From Combretum micranthum (lineage: Eukaryota; Streptophyta; Magnoliopsida; Myrtales; Combretaceae), in NCBI GenBank assembly GCA_024138025.1, contig JAMXBD010003350.1, positions 60,923 through 124,922 of the forward strand: a stretch of 64,000 bases of DNA, read 5' to 3'. The translations under genes were made by a program, and so were the position numbers. The number at the start of each line of letters is the position of its first letter. Within the stretch, counting starts at the first letter, position 1. The notes under the pieces were generated by a model. That model saw only the letters and a list, made by a program, of their open reading frames with translations, had not been told where the DNA came from and did no database searches. Shown here piece after piece: positions 20,773 to 33,240 of the stretch.

Positions 20773-23700
20773 ATAAGCCCTTAGATTTTTTATACATATA
20801 AGTAAACCCTAAGAACTGGAAGTCAAACTGAAACCCATAAAGTTAACCTAGTTCTATGATTAGTCTAGTGAACCTAGATCTAGCAATCCTGTTTTTAAAC
20901 CCTAAACAACGCAATCGAGATAATTATGGATAATGGTTCGTAATAGTATAGGAAAGCTTAAAAATATCATATTCGCAAATTTTTAGTGTCTTTAGGATCC
21001 AAACGGGATCAGTTTTTTAAAACCGTGCTCCGATACACTGGATAGTGAAAATATTCTGATAATACCATTAGACTCGTAAAAATATAAGGTTTTCAAAATA
21101 TCAGTTTTAGAATTTTTTTAACTAAAAATATTAGATATAACCCGTTTACACGTATTTTCTTTACTACTGGTATTTTAATTGTCTGGTTTACTATTTATAG
21201 TACTATTTCTACTAGTCATTACTATTTCACTATCTCTACTTTTTCTTACAATCTACTCTTACACTATCATACCTATAGTCTACAATTTACCTTTCCCATA
21301 CAACTTTAATCACATCACACTTTAAACATTATTTCTTTTTATTACAAAGCAACAAATTTAATCAATTTTTCTCCCCATTTCCCTATGTTGTTGACCATCC
21401 CCTCTCTCTCATCACTCTCAATTTATTTTCTTTTTCATTTTATTTAATTACATATAATTTTTACTAAAAAATTCTATAAATACCACATTCCTCCTTCATT
21501 CTTTTACACAACTATTTTCATATCAAAACTCTATCAAAATCACTCCACAAATTCTCTCTTCTCTCCACAAAACGATTTCCCACATGCTATTACAAGTTAT
21601 CCATGAACATAAAACAAAGTCTAATGCATTTCATGAACTCAAAAACACTAGATCTAGTTTTCTATACTAGTTTTAAATGCATGAACACATGTGAATGAGG
21701 AATATATGCATAAATCATAAGCAATAACAAATATAATAACTCATATAGCAAGATCTATGGCATAAACAAAAATCAAAGCTAAAAAAATTAGATCTACAAA
21801 ATATAATAACTTTAAACAAGAAAATAATTATGATACAAGATAAAAATGATGGAGAAGAGGATTGTTTCATTTTTGGCATCATCATCCTAAGCTTTTAAGC
21901 TTATGGAAGGTCATTTGATGCATGAAACCTTCATTACACCTTACCTATATCACCTATGGAAGCTTGAACAAGAGTTTTATTCAAGATTCTTGAAGAAATA
22001 GGTGTGGAAGCTCATACAAGAAGAAGGGGGCAACATGTGTTCTTGAAGAAACAAGAACAAAAGAAGAAAGAAAGAGAGGAAAAGAGAGAGGGTTTCAAAG
22101 GGAAATGAAAGGAAATAATTAAGAGACATTAAATGGAGAGAGAAGTGTGTTAAATGAAAAAGAAAAAAAAAATAAAACAAGGGCAGCTATGTAAGGGTGC
22201 TGCACGTGAAGTATGAAGAGGAAAGAGAGAGGAATTTGTTGAATTTTGACTTGAAATTAATTTGTGTAATAAATGTGTATGTGTAGCTTCTTTAAGAAGA
22301 GTGAAAAATAATTATTTTAGTCAAATTAGGATTAAATAAAAGGACAATGGCAGCAAAAGGGGGTCAAAAATTCTGCCAAGGAGTGTGAGATAATGTGTAG
22401 AAAGATTGAAGTGAAAAGGAAGTGATATGTGTAAGGTGTACTTGAAGGTATGAGTTGTAAAAGTACTTTCTTAATAAAATAAATTAAAATAAAATAAAAT
22501 TAGAAAATTTATTCCAAATATTTGTAGCAGATTTTTCATAATTAAAATTAAATAATTATTTGAATTATTTTAGTATTTTAATAAATATGTTACCGGTATG
22601 ATAAAATACCCAAATATGGATATAAATGATATTTTTATAACCCGAAAAATTCAAAAAAATTATTTTATGAAAATAATAATATTTTTTAAATATTTTCTAA
22701 TTATTAAATAATTTATTTTATTTTTAGTATCAGGTCTTAAACAGAATCTGATCCCGTAAAGACCGAAACGAACTAAATTTTAGAAGAACTAAATTTTTAT
22801 AACATATAAAATATTTATCTAAAAATATAAGGTTTATAAGAATAATAAAAGAAATAAAAATGAATAGTGCAAAAGACTAATCAATTACGGTAATTATGGA
22901 AATACGATAAAAAGGTTATAACCGTAACTTTTATAACCGAAAAATTATATAACTGATATTTAGAAATCTTATGAAATTACGAGTCTAACGGTACTATTGG
23001 TATATTTTTATATCTCGAGCCCCAGGACACGCTTTTCGAATCTGTATCCGAACGGGTTCGAAATAGGTCAAAAATTTACCAATCTGATATTTTTAAACAA
23101 ACTCATATTACTATGAGCTATTCTACATATTTAAACTACATCTCGGCCACTAAGGGCTAGCGCTAGATTGCCGAACTTAAGCTATTGTATTCCGCTTAAG
23201 GTTTCCGGGTGATTTTCCGGTCTAGATCCTTGCCAATTTGGAAACTAATATTTTATGTTTATACAACATATTTACTTTGAAAATTTTATTTTACATTTCA
23301 TTTTTGTAAGTATTTAATATCTCTTAATGTTTTCGGAATTCTTGAATTGAGTTATATTTTCAAAAGTCAATCGTTATTTGTTTTTTAGTAATTTGTTTTT
23401 GGGCTTTATATTACCCCTTTTTATAAGTCCGAGTTAAATATGAAATTTTTCGTACGTAGTGGTTTTGAATTTGAAGGCCACTGAGTTCTTATTTTATTTT
23501 TAAGGATTTTCATTTTCTCATGAGTAAGAATTTTTTTTGGATTCATTCATGATTTAGGACTTGTCGAAATTCGGTTTTAATTTGGAGTGATTTTTAGGGT
23601 TTATTTTCAAAGTTCATCGTAGAATTATTTACTGAAATTTTCGGGGCTTACACCTAACCATGAATTGAGGGACAAATCCATTCAAACATATGATTCTCAG

Positions 23701-24145
23701 AAAATGTATGTATTGTTTGCTCACGTGATTGATTGCATCTTATATACTTGTTAAATAATTTGACTGAATGTTGATTGTTGAGTACTTTACTTATGGAATT
23801 AATTCTCACTAAGCAAGAAGCTTATCCCCTTATAGATACTTTTTATAGCACCCCTATATTGGTTGAAGCGCCGAGGTTATTTCTTTAGGTACTACCTTTT
23901 TTGGCCTAAGGAGTTCTTGTAAGACCTTTATATTTCCATAATTAAGATAATATGTTATGATTTCCATTCGTAATATACTATATGAATGTCTTCTTAAACA
24001 ACTCGTTTCAAAATTGGTTCTCTATGATCATGAGTGTACGCCTTACACCCGGTATCGAAGCTTATGAGATGACTAAGGTTGTCATACTTAAACTTTAATA
24101 TTTAGTGTGCAGACTGTCGTGTTAGGGTATCCTTTGGGCATGACA
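20773..24145 (+). mobile_element. Solo LTR-like copy B of the 3.4-kb LTR family
   Basis: The start (ATAAGCCCTTAGATTTTT) and end (GTTAGGGTATCCTTTGGGCATGACA) align with copy A (28335-31871). Internal landmarks shared with A are GGATCCAAACGGGATCAG at 20997, the TATA box CTATAAATAC at 21474-21483 and the terminal 75 bp. No internal gypsy coding sequence is present. I could not find a matching target duplication; it abuts or replaces the start of the Tat 3' LTR. The pyrimidine-rich frame at 21977-22180 is not a gene. Confidence 0.65.
21474..21483 (+). promoter_or_regulatory. TATA box of LTR copy B
   Basis: CTATAAATAC followed by a C/T-rich stretch. The same element occurs at the matching place in copies A and C, and a related one in D and F, so it is probably the U3/R promoter of this LTR family. 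Confidence 0.6.
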
Positions 24146-24393
24146 ACGGAGCCTAGTGAGTCTGGTTCAATTATTGAGATGCTTAGAGAGAATTAGCTTA
24201 CTGGACTCGGAACAGGGATTCTTGGACCGTCTATCGCATCCAACCTTTCTCGAGCAGGTTCATGCATATAAGAGATGATTATTGGTCTTAGCTCATGAGG
24301 AGCTCATTTAGGATAACATGAATTGAGCTTACTCTATCTCATCCATCAATTATTGATGTGATCTAATGATCGTCATCCATGCCAAGTGGTTAT
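24141..24393 (+). repeat. 3' LTR of the Tat-like element, left part
   Basis: Matches the first 250 bp of the 5' LTR (CTAGTGAGTCTGGTTCAATTATTGAGATG and onward; CATGAGGAGCTCATTTAGGA) and stops at the insertion point of solo LTR X. The continuation is at 43689-44036. The two parts together are about 600 bp, the length of the 5' LTR. Confidence 0.85.
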
Positions 24394-24479
24394 TGTTAGT
24401 GATTGTGCCTTAGGCCAATTATTGGATTATCATATAAAGACATTTCTATTATATTGTTTACATGTTTACTTTATAATAG

Positions 24480-26633
24480 TGTAATATACAGAAAAATATT
24501 TTATAAAGAAGGGCAAAGGAATGTCATTTGTTAATTAATGAGAGGGAAATTTTGGTCATTCCTAATAAATAAGATATATAATAATCATCCCTCACATTGA
24601 TGATGGTCAACAAGTCTTTAAAAATAGTAAATCTTCAATAAATTATGATAAAGGGCAAAAGTTGTCATATTCTGAAAAATAAAAGGGTTTTATGGTCCAT
24701 CCTTATAAGTTTTATTTATGTGTGTTTTATGGCAGGTATAATACATGAGGTGTCTTTTCGTTTCTGTGCTGTCACAAGAATTGAAGGGTTTCGTGTTTTT
24801 TCCTGTGCTGTTATAAAAATTGAAGGGTTTCGTGTCTTTTCGTTTCCTATGCTGTTACAAGAATTGAAGGATTTCTTGTCTTTTTGTTTCCAAAGTACTA
24901 TTATGGAAATTGAAGGGTCACAAAAGTTTATTTATATCTTTACCCTATTCCTCTTCTTTCTAAACCTAGAAACCTCTCTAAAAAGATTATTGTGAGTTTT
25001 TCATGAAGAGGAGATCAAGATTTTGGTTCAAGTAAGATGACCTAATCATGATTTTTCTTCAGAAATCTACATCTTTCTTAGGATTCTGCTTGTGTTTTTT
25101 GAAGGAGCTTTCGAGAAAGAACCTTATTTTGATTCAAGATATGGTTTTCTTGAGATTAATAGAATCTAGGATCAATTAAAGGTAAGATCTATCTTAATTT
25201 GTAATTTCTCAATAATAGCAAATTATAGGATTATGATCGTTGTTTATTATTTGTTTGAATTAAGGTTCTATTCAAGCGAGATTTGCACGTCTAGGTAAGT
25301 GTGGATCTAAAAAAAAAAAAAAAAACCTTTGTGGTTCTAAAATTATAGTTTTTTCTAGTAATTGTTTTATTAATTAAGAATCTATATATCGAAGGAATTG
25401 TGGAGATAACTAAGAATTTTGGTGAAAGACGCGTTTGAAGGTTTTACTGAATTGTGAACAAAAAGAACAGGTGTGTTGATCTTTTATATATCTGTGATTA
25501 GGAGTAAAATTTATGGTATTAGGGTTAGGGTTTGACATCATGATTATAATTGAATTTTGATTGCGACATATATTGATATACAGGAGTATTGTGAGATTAG
25601 GGTTCCATTTCAATTAAAGTTTCTGTTGAGTAGATTTGGATTGGAAGCAAATCCAGGTACGTCCTTACCTTGTTTACTGCTTGTTCGTGATAGGTTTAGA
25701 ATTTATAACCTGATTAACGAATATACGACCTTAATTGAAATTGAATGTTGGTTGTGAGTGGTTTTGACTAGAGTAGAACTCATGGCAAGGCCATGGTGGA
25801 GGGTGATCTCTAGTGAGACAACCTGATGATCCTTGTGTGAGGTTGTCCCGAGTGGACTCGTGCTTGAAGATGATTCTGATAGATTAGGAGTCATGCTTTC
25901 GAGCTTTGGTTGGGCATGCAAACTATATATAAGTATATATTATAATATGTGTTTCGGAATCTGAGTTATTCGGGTTTGGGTTTATATCATGAGTATTCCT
26001 AAATTGTGTTAGTTGCAGCTAATAAAAAGATAAATTAATTTGTGCTTGTTGCATTAGAAATTATATGTTATATGTGATATTGTCTTATGTATGATCATGT
26101 GCATGTGCTTGTGGTTTGGATGTACTGGGCCTTTGTGCTCAATCCTTTATTTTTTATAGGTGCAGGTGATGATCCTATATATATGATCTTTCAGGTTATG
26201 ATCTGATCTTTGATCAGGGGACGACGATAGTAGACCTGACTACCCAGTTGAGAGTTAGATTTGCAGTTTACAGGTTCATGGAAGGGGAGAAGTGTTTAGA
26301 TATATTGAAGACTTGGAAATTATCTGTTTATGTTTTATGTGAAAGCTTCAGGATTTTATATTGTAGGAAGTTCTAGGTTATAAAGAAGGTTTTCATTATG
26401 AATGGGTGGTTTGGTTTAGTTGGCCTAGTATTGCTAACTTGTATGATTATTTTAAATTAGAGTTTGTTCAGAAGTTGTATTCCAAGTTATACAGGTTGTG
26501 TTGGGTACCTTATGAGATACCTTATGTGTGTTTACAGGTGATATTTGAAAATTTGTGGATATTAGAGCCTTAGCGTGTCCTATTCAAGAGAGGACATGTG
26601 GCGGGTTGTAATGCCTTATTTTAGGGCGTTACA
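24480..26633 (+). mobile_element. Solo LTR Y nested in X
   Basis: Starts TGTAATATACAG and ends TAGGGCGTTACA, flanked by AATAG at 24475-24479 and 26634-26638, a perfect 5-bp target duplication. It contains GGGCAAAGGAATGTCATTTG and TTTTGGTCATTCC words common in gypsy LTRs, a short minisatellite, and a terminal TGTAATGCC/GGGCGTTACA inverted repeat. The open frames at 24645 and 25557 have no recognisable product. Confidence 0.65.
24765..24920 (+). repeat. Minisatellite, about four imperfect units of 40-60 bp
   Basis: GAATTGAAGGGTTTCGTGT-type units recur at about 24778, 24818, 24862 and 24908, separated by TTTCCTGTGCTGTTA-like spacers. They create a repetitive peptide in the open frame 24645-24995, which is not a gene. 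Confidence 0.75.
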
Positions 26634-28334
26634 AATAGGATCCATGAATAATTTAATTATTTTAAATGTCCCTAGATGCTCATTATTGTGGGAACAATAA
26701 CGAATTAAATCTAGTATGAGATTTGACTGATAATCATGGGATGTTTAATTGTATGGAGGTACAAATCAAACTCATAGGTATATGTTAGAGAACTATGTAC
26801 TAGACTGACCCGCTTTGAGATCACTACATGGATTAGTGTCATAAGCGATTCTCAAAATAAAATGTCATCGTATCCTTAGACCTGAAATCACCATGGATTC
26901 AACATGAGGAATATTATGTTTCAACTCAATTAAACGTTGTCTTTAACGGATAATTATAAAGGTTGAGATTGGGTATAATGTAAATCATGTAGAGGAAGTT
27001 GATTGATTAAGATGGGATTTGTCCCTCTTGTTGTGAGAGAGATATCTCTAGGCCTCTCAATGAGTGAGACTGAGAAATGCATGGTCGTGCTTAAATGAAT
27101 TGATAGTGTGATCAATTTCATTTGTTTTTATCAGTTTACTTAAAAAGAAATGATAAGATTGAACGATATAAGGATGCCACTATCCATGCCTTATGTTCAA
27201 TCTAGATATCATGTAACAAAAAGGATAATGACATAAGTTATGGATTAGATAAAAATCAGATCACCGATCTTCATTTAATTTGGTTAAACATAATGTCTTG
27301 CTAAAGGTTGCTTATGTTTTGTTAACTAAAATTTTTTAGGTTAACTGCCAACATTAAATGAACCTACAAGATCACATACAAAAGAACGAGTCAAAAGGAT
27401 CATGGACTAAATTTAATGTCTTGTGCGAATAATATATTATTATTAAGAATAATAATAAATTAAAGAATCATAGACTAATTTTAATGTCTTGTAGGAATAA
27501 TAATTTTTTATTATTAAGAATAATAATAAATTATTATATTGTTATGTGCAATAATTATATTTTAAGAAATATTATCCCTAATTAGATAAAGGGGCACTAA
27601 TGTCATTACTCATGTGAGAATGACATTATTATAAAAGGCACATAAATAGATCTCTTTAAGGTTAACAACTTGTCCGTCAACATTAGATCGGCAGAGAAAA
27701 TCTGCAAACCCTAAAGAGTAAAGCACAAAGAGTTGTGTGTGAAAATCCTAATATCATCTAGAAATATTCTAGATCACACTAGCACGTGAAGGATCCTTTT
27801 GAAGAGTGCTCATTTATGTGGATACCGTAGAGGGTATTGTGATTTCACGGTACCTACAGATCTGATCTGCAAATTGATTTCACATTTCAAGCTTTTAGAG
27901 GTATGATAGATTTAAAAGACAAGTTTTAATTTTATAAATTTTCTAAATCTTTTTCTTTTCAACTATGGTCTTACAGGGCAAGCGCACCCATCAGATGTAG
28001 CATAGAGAAATGATCTAGGTCATATTCCTAGGGAACATTGATGAGTAATTCTACTCACTCTTTTCCTATTATCAAGCCAAAAAAATCAGTTTTGGTTTTA
28101 TATACATAGAAACTAAACTAAGTCTAATATTCACAAATTTCACAGCAAGCATACAAAAGGATAAATCAATTCACAAGGTTACTTGGGTCATGCTTTACCA
28201 AAGATCTATTCATCTGACTCAAGAATTTTCTCAAAAAGTTGTATTGATTGTTGAACCATCGAATTCACTAAATTATGCTAATGCCTCTCTTAAAGTCAAA
28301 AGCACCTAAATCTAAGCCAAACTGCCGGAATGTC

Positions 28335-31300
28335 TGTAAGCCCCTAGATTTTTCGATAATATTGGCAAACCCTAAGAACCGAAAGTTGAAACGAAACCCA
28401 AAAGTTAACCTAGTTATACAATTAGTCTAGTGAATCTAGATCCGGCAATCCCGTGTTCTTAAATCCTAGAAAACGAAATTGAAATAATTGTGGAAAACGG
28501 TTTGTAATAACATAGGGAAGCCTAAAAATATCAAATTTGAATTTTCCTAGTGTCTTTCGGATCCGATCGGGATCAGTTTTCAAAAACCGTGCCCCGGAGC
28601 ACCTGATAGCAAAAATATTCCTACAACACCAATAGATTCGTAAAAATATAAGGTTTTCAAAAATATCAGTTTTAGAATTTTTCGGTATCTAAAAATAACA
28701 GATATAGGCCTTTTACGCGTATTTTCTTTACTATCGGTATTTTAATTGTCTAGTCTACTATTCATAGTACTTTTCTACTATTCATTACTATTCACCTATC
28801 TCTACTTTTTCTTACACTCTATTCTTACACACTACCATACCTATACCTTACAATTTACCTTCCCCATACAACTTTAATCACATCACCCTTTACACATTAC
28901 TTTTTTTTTACAAAACAACAAAATTAATCAATTCTCCTCTCTTCCCATGCCCTTGCCGTCCACTCTCTCTCTCCTCTTCCTCTCAATTTGTTTTCTTTTC
29001 CAATTTATTTTATTACATTTAATTTCCACTTCAAAAATCTATAAATACCCCCTTCCTCTTCCATTCTTTCACACAACAAAAATTCATACTAAAACTCTCC
29101 CAAAATCACTCCACAAAATTCCTCTCCCAAGATATCTCTCAAGTCTCTTCTTTTCTTTAGAAAACCAAGTCCCACATAATACAACAACCCATTCTTTTCT
29201 TCTTCAACACCACATAAACTTTAGGTAAAAGTTTTCATATCTCTCATCATGTTCATATAACTTAACATGAGTTTAGTGTATGTTTTTTAGACTCATTGAG
29301 TTAAAGAAGCAACAATTTATTCATGTTTTGTTTTTGTTCATGTTCTTCTTTTTTTATGTTGCTATATGTTGATATTGTTATTATTGTTTCTAACCTAACT
29401 TATTTAAGTATTATGTATATATATTTATTTAGAGCATATAAGCTCACTTGTTATTTATTTATTTATTTTCAAGTCTTGCAATCTATTTATTTACTTGTTT
29501 TATGCAAATATTAAGACTAGTCTTTCTAGTCTTAGACTTGTCCATATCAAGTCAAAAAATTTTATTTCTTTGCTTTTCTTTTCTTTGAGGACTAGTCCAT
29601 TCTTAGTCCCGGGATACCTTGATGAAGCTAAGGTTCCCAATACTTGACTTTACTTTTATGCTCTTATTTTATTTATGTAGCTTTTATGTTATATATATTC
29701 TCATTCATGCATGAATATGTTGTTATTGTCTCAATCATAATAGAAATGAGTTTTCTTAAAATAAGAATAAGAACTCTTTTTAAATAAATTTTGTCACATA
29801 AGAAGTTATTTACCTTAAAGGTTTGAAATTTATCTTAAACAAATATTCTTCTAAAGTTAGATAAGCTAGCTCAAGTTTTAGTAATAATATGTGGTTTTCA
29901 CCAAGAAATACATAAAGTAAAGTTATTATAAATTCTCTTTTCAAAGAAATAAGAAAGTTTCTTTAGACCTAAACAAAGGATTTCTTAAATTCAATTGTCG
30001 AAGTTTTCCACCCACACTAAAGTCTAAGATAAGTTTTTCAAAATTTACTTATAAGATGATTTCTTTTAAAAGTGGATATAACCATGAAGCATTTAGAAAG
30101 ATTATGTTTTCCAAAACATTAGAAATAAAGTAGTAGAAATTTGAAAGAGATTAAAACTACTTTTATTTAAGAAATGGAGTTAAAAGAAAGAGATGCTCAC
30201 CTTTAGTAAAATAAGAAATTTTCTTAACAAAACTAATTTCTTTACAAAAATTAAGCTTATCTCACTTTCAAAACATATTGTACTACAAGAACATTGTTGA
30301 GACAATACCACTAAATTCATGCTTATGGTTTGAGTACATATGAGTATTCAAGGGATTTTTCAACCATACAATATATCTATATTTTGTACAAAAGCCCTTG
30401 AGTGAAGAAAAGATTGAAAACTCTAGTTTTAAAGTTTGGAAAATTCGTATCAAATCTGTACGCTACTATTCCGAGACCCAAATAACTTCTTTTGATGAAA
30501 ATAACCTTAGAAATAGATAGATCTTTTCGAGTAGGTAAAAATCGGTATATTATATGTGGAATTCCGAGTTAAAATGAGCAAGTTATGGCCATTTTAAGTT
30601 GGAATTTCCATTCCATACGATTTTTACGAATTCTTTAAGATAGAAGTATGGAACTTGAATAGATCTTGGATGAAATACTCATGTTGGGTATTTCTTTTGT
30701 TTAGGTGTCGAGGATCACGATCTTGTCTTCCCCGAGGATTACTTCGACTCCTAGAGCGCTATGGACGAGTGAGTTTCCTTTACGCTTATGTATTCGCGCA
30801 TGTGCTTGTAGAATAGAGCACTAGATGTAGGAAAAGATAAAATTGATATGCATGTGGGATATTATGGGAATTATGTATGTGATTGATTGTGTGCGATCAA
30901 TGAACGATAAGTATATGGGAACCCGATTTGTGATTGATATAAATGTTTCCATGTATGTATTGTTATGTGTGCAAATATTGTTTGATCGCTTTAAATGATT
31001 TAATGCCATATAGAAATCCCCATATAATAAATTGCTCATGCATATCACTTAGAATATCATTTCGAAGTTTTGCTACTACTCCTCAGCGTGGGACCGGAAA
31101 GGTAAGCTGCCTAGCTACATCTTAAGGGTTAGGACGTACGGGGAATACGGCCTCAAGGTGTAGCCGAGCCGGATCGATCGCTTTGGGCATGGAAGGCCCG
31201 GGGACTAGTAGTACGATTCATTGGAACCCCAAGACGCACGCAAACTTGAGGAGGTTGTTCGGGACCTAGTTCAAACCATTCCCTAACCACCGATGGAGGG

Positions 31301-31871
31301 GTAAATCCAACAAACGTACGAAACCAGATAGTCGTATGTAATGTTTGTCATATGGTTGTTGCATTCATATGCTTGATTAATAAACTTGTTTGATTTTGTT
31401 ATGAGTACTATTGCGTAAGGAATATCTCACTAAGCTAGTCATGCTTATACTCCTATAGACTTTTGATATTGCAGGATTATCTTTTGCACCCGAGACCACC
31501 TTGATTTCCCGGTTAGAATCCTTATTTTGAGAAGCTTTTGGAGGAACTCTATTTTGAAGTTATAGGGTAGATTTCTTCTAAAATCTTCAAGCTTTAGTTA
31601 TGTTATATTTAGAACCATGTTACTAAGAATTATCAGGGGAATGCCCCTTAGAAGCTGTAAGACTTTTATTTCAATGAAATATATATTAAGTGTTATTTTG
31701 CATGTTCCGCTGCCAATGTCTTAAAATGCATCACTCCACCGGTCTCCCTTTGTTGTGAATATATGCCTTGTACCGATATGGAAGCTTTCGAGTGACTGAG
31801 GTAGTCATTCTCAAGTTTTAATATTGCATATGGCGGGCTGTCACGTTTAGGGTACCCGGTGGGGCGTGACA
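28335..31871 (+). mobile_element. Solo LTR copy A of the 3.5-kb LTR family
   Basis: Starts TGTAAGCCCCTAG and ends GGGGCGTGACA, flanked by perfect ATGTC duplications (28330-28334 and 31872-31876). The undisturbed site can be read in the sister LTR at about 42163. No pol sequence lies inside, so this is a solo LTR of unusual length or a short non-autonomous element. The TATA box is at 29039-29048. The open frames at 28947-29228 and 30821-31048 lie in LTR sequence and have no known product. Confidence 0.85.
29039..29048 (+). promoter_or_regulatory. TATA box of LTR copy A
   Basis: CTATAAATAC followed by CCCCTTCCTCTTCC and, about 30-60 bp later, CA-rich sequence suited to a start site. It is conserved in copies B and C. 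Confidence 0.6.
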
Positions 31872-32408
31872 ATGTCTTCCTGACTATTAGCGACTTAAAT
31901 TTGCATAAAGAACAAGAATCCTTCGTTTTAAAACCAAACTGATGAATTCAAAACAAGTGAAAAAAGATTTCACCATCCCTATCTCTAGGTGATTATGAGC
32001 AATCTCATTAATAGCTTTAGATCTATTCATTAAATCAACCTTTTGGTCTATTTTTAACAAAAATCAAACGTGAATCCAATGGGATGCACCATCCAATTAG
32101 ACTCATTCTTTAGGCACAAGCTATTTAATATAATAAAATCAACACGTTTTGAAATTAAGAACAAAGGAATCACATGAAATCAATCAAGGATCCATAATAC
32201 CCAAGCAATATTAAACTACTCCTCCACAGATCAAATAATATAAATCAATAACAAGGAGAAATAGAAAGGATCTAAAATTATATTAGCAATACAAACGATG
32301 TTCCTTGATAAATTGATACACTCAAGCACAAATGCTGCTATCTCTCCTTTTCTTGTTCTTCTTCCCCTTTGATTCTTCCCTCCATCTTCATTTTATAATG
32401 ATCTTTGC

Positions 32409-32645
32409 ATAAATGGAATTGAATGCTCATTGATGGAGGAAATAGGAAGTTATGGAAGTTACGAATCTCTTAGCTTTCCAAAGTAACACATAAATGGAAT
32501 TGAATGCTCATTATGGAGGAAATGGGAAGTTACAGGAGTTACGGGTCTTTTGGCTTTTCAAAGTAATACTTAAATGGAATTGAATGCTCATTATGGAGGA
32601 AATGGGAAGTTACGGGTTTTTTGGCTTTTCAAAGTAACACCCCTT
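32409..32645. repeat. Tandem repeat, three units of about 80 bp, in the left Athila-like LTR
   Basis: Each unit begins AAATGGAATTGAATGCTCAT and ends in TTTTCAAAGTAACAC-like sequence. The same array is present in the right LTR, so it predates insertion. Confidence 0.85.
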
Positions 32646-33223
32646 TTATGTCCAATAGATGTTTCTTTAATAAATAGGGGTTTACTATTCAATAAAAAAG
32701 CCATTTCTTAAAAATTAATGGATTGTAAAATCGATAGGTTTAGGGGAAAGTCATGTCACTTAAGCATGTCTGGCTGTTTTCCTCTATGTAAAAATTGACA
32801 CGGCTGGGGACATGGCTTGTCCTAGAGTCGTGTCCTTTGCTGTGGTACTTTTTTCTTCACTGACACGACTTGGGACACTGCTTGTCTCAGAAATGTCCTT
32901 TGCAAAGTTAATTTTCCAGATTGATATGGTTTGGGACAAGTCATGTCGCTGTTGTGTCTTTTCAAAACTTAAGATTTAGACCTTGATTGTACTTTTCCTT
33001 GACATGGTTGAAAGACATGGCATGTCTTTGTTGTGTAAACCAATTTTTGGTCCAGATTTTGCATTTTTTACACATATTTCCTTCTTTCCATAAAATAACT
33101 CCTTTAAAGGCCTGAAAGCATAAATTAATATTTTTAAGTGCCAAATTCATAATATTTATCAATAAAATGATCAATAAAAGTCCAATTTGGCATTTATAAA
33201 ATAGAAATAATTTTGGTTTATCA

Positions 33224-33240
33224 AATTCCCCCGCACTTGA
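33224..33240 (-). promoter_or_regulatory. Polypurine tract of the Athila-like element
   Basis: On the minus strand CAAGTGCGGGGGAATT runs directly into the 3' LTR start TGATAAACC. A purine-rich tract here primes plus-strand synthesis in LTR retrotransposons. Confidence 0.8.

Larger units (their letters stand above)
27904..33223 (-). repeat. 3' LTR of the Athila-like element (left), split by solo LTR A
   Basis: The plus strand reads TGATAGATTTAAAAGAC to GGTTTATCA. The pieces 27904-28334 and 31877-33223 match 41737-43556 almost throughout. The right LTR has a small extra CT-rich piece near 42632-42678 that is lacking here. Confidence 0.92.

Noticed and set aside
28947..29228. 93-codon frame beginning with a signal-peptide-like hydrophobic stretch
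   Set aside because: It spans the TATA box and presumed leader of LTR copy A; pyrimidine-rich DNA gives Leu/Ser/Phe-rich peptides by composition. It is not kept open in copy B.
32409..32645. Evenly spaced repeats considered as a CRISPR array
   Set aside because: The units are contiguous 80-bp tandem copies without unique spacers, and they lie in a plant LTR.
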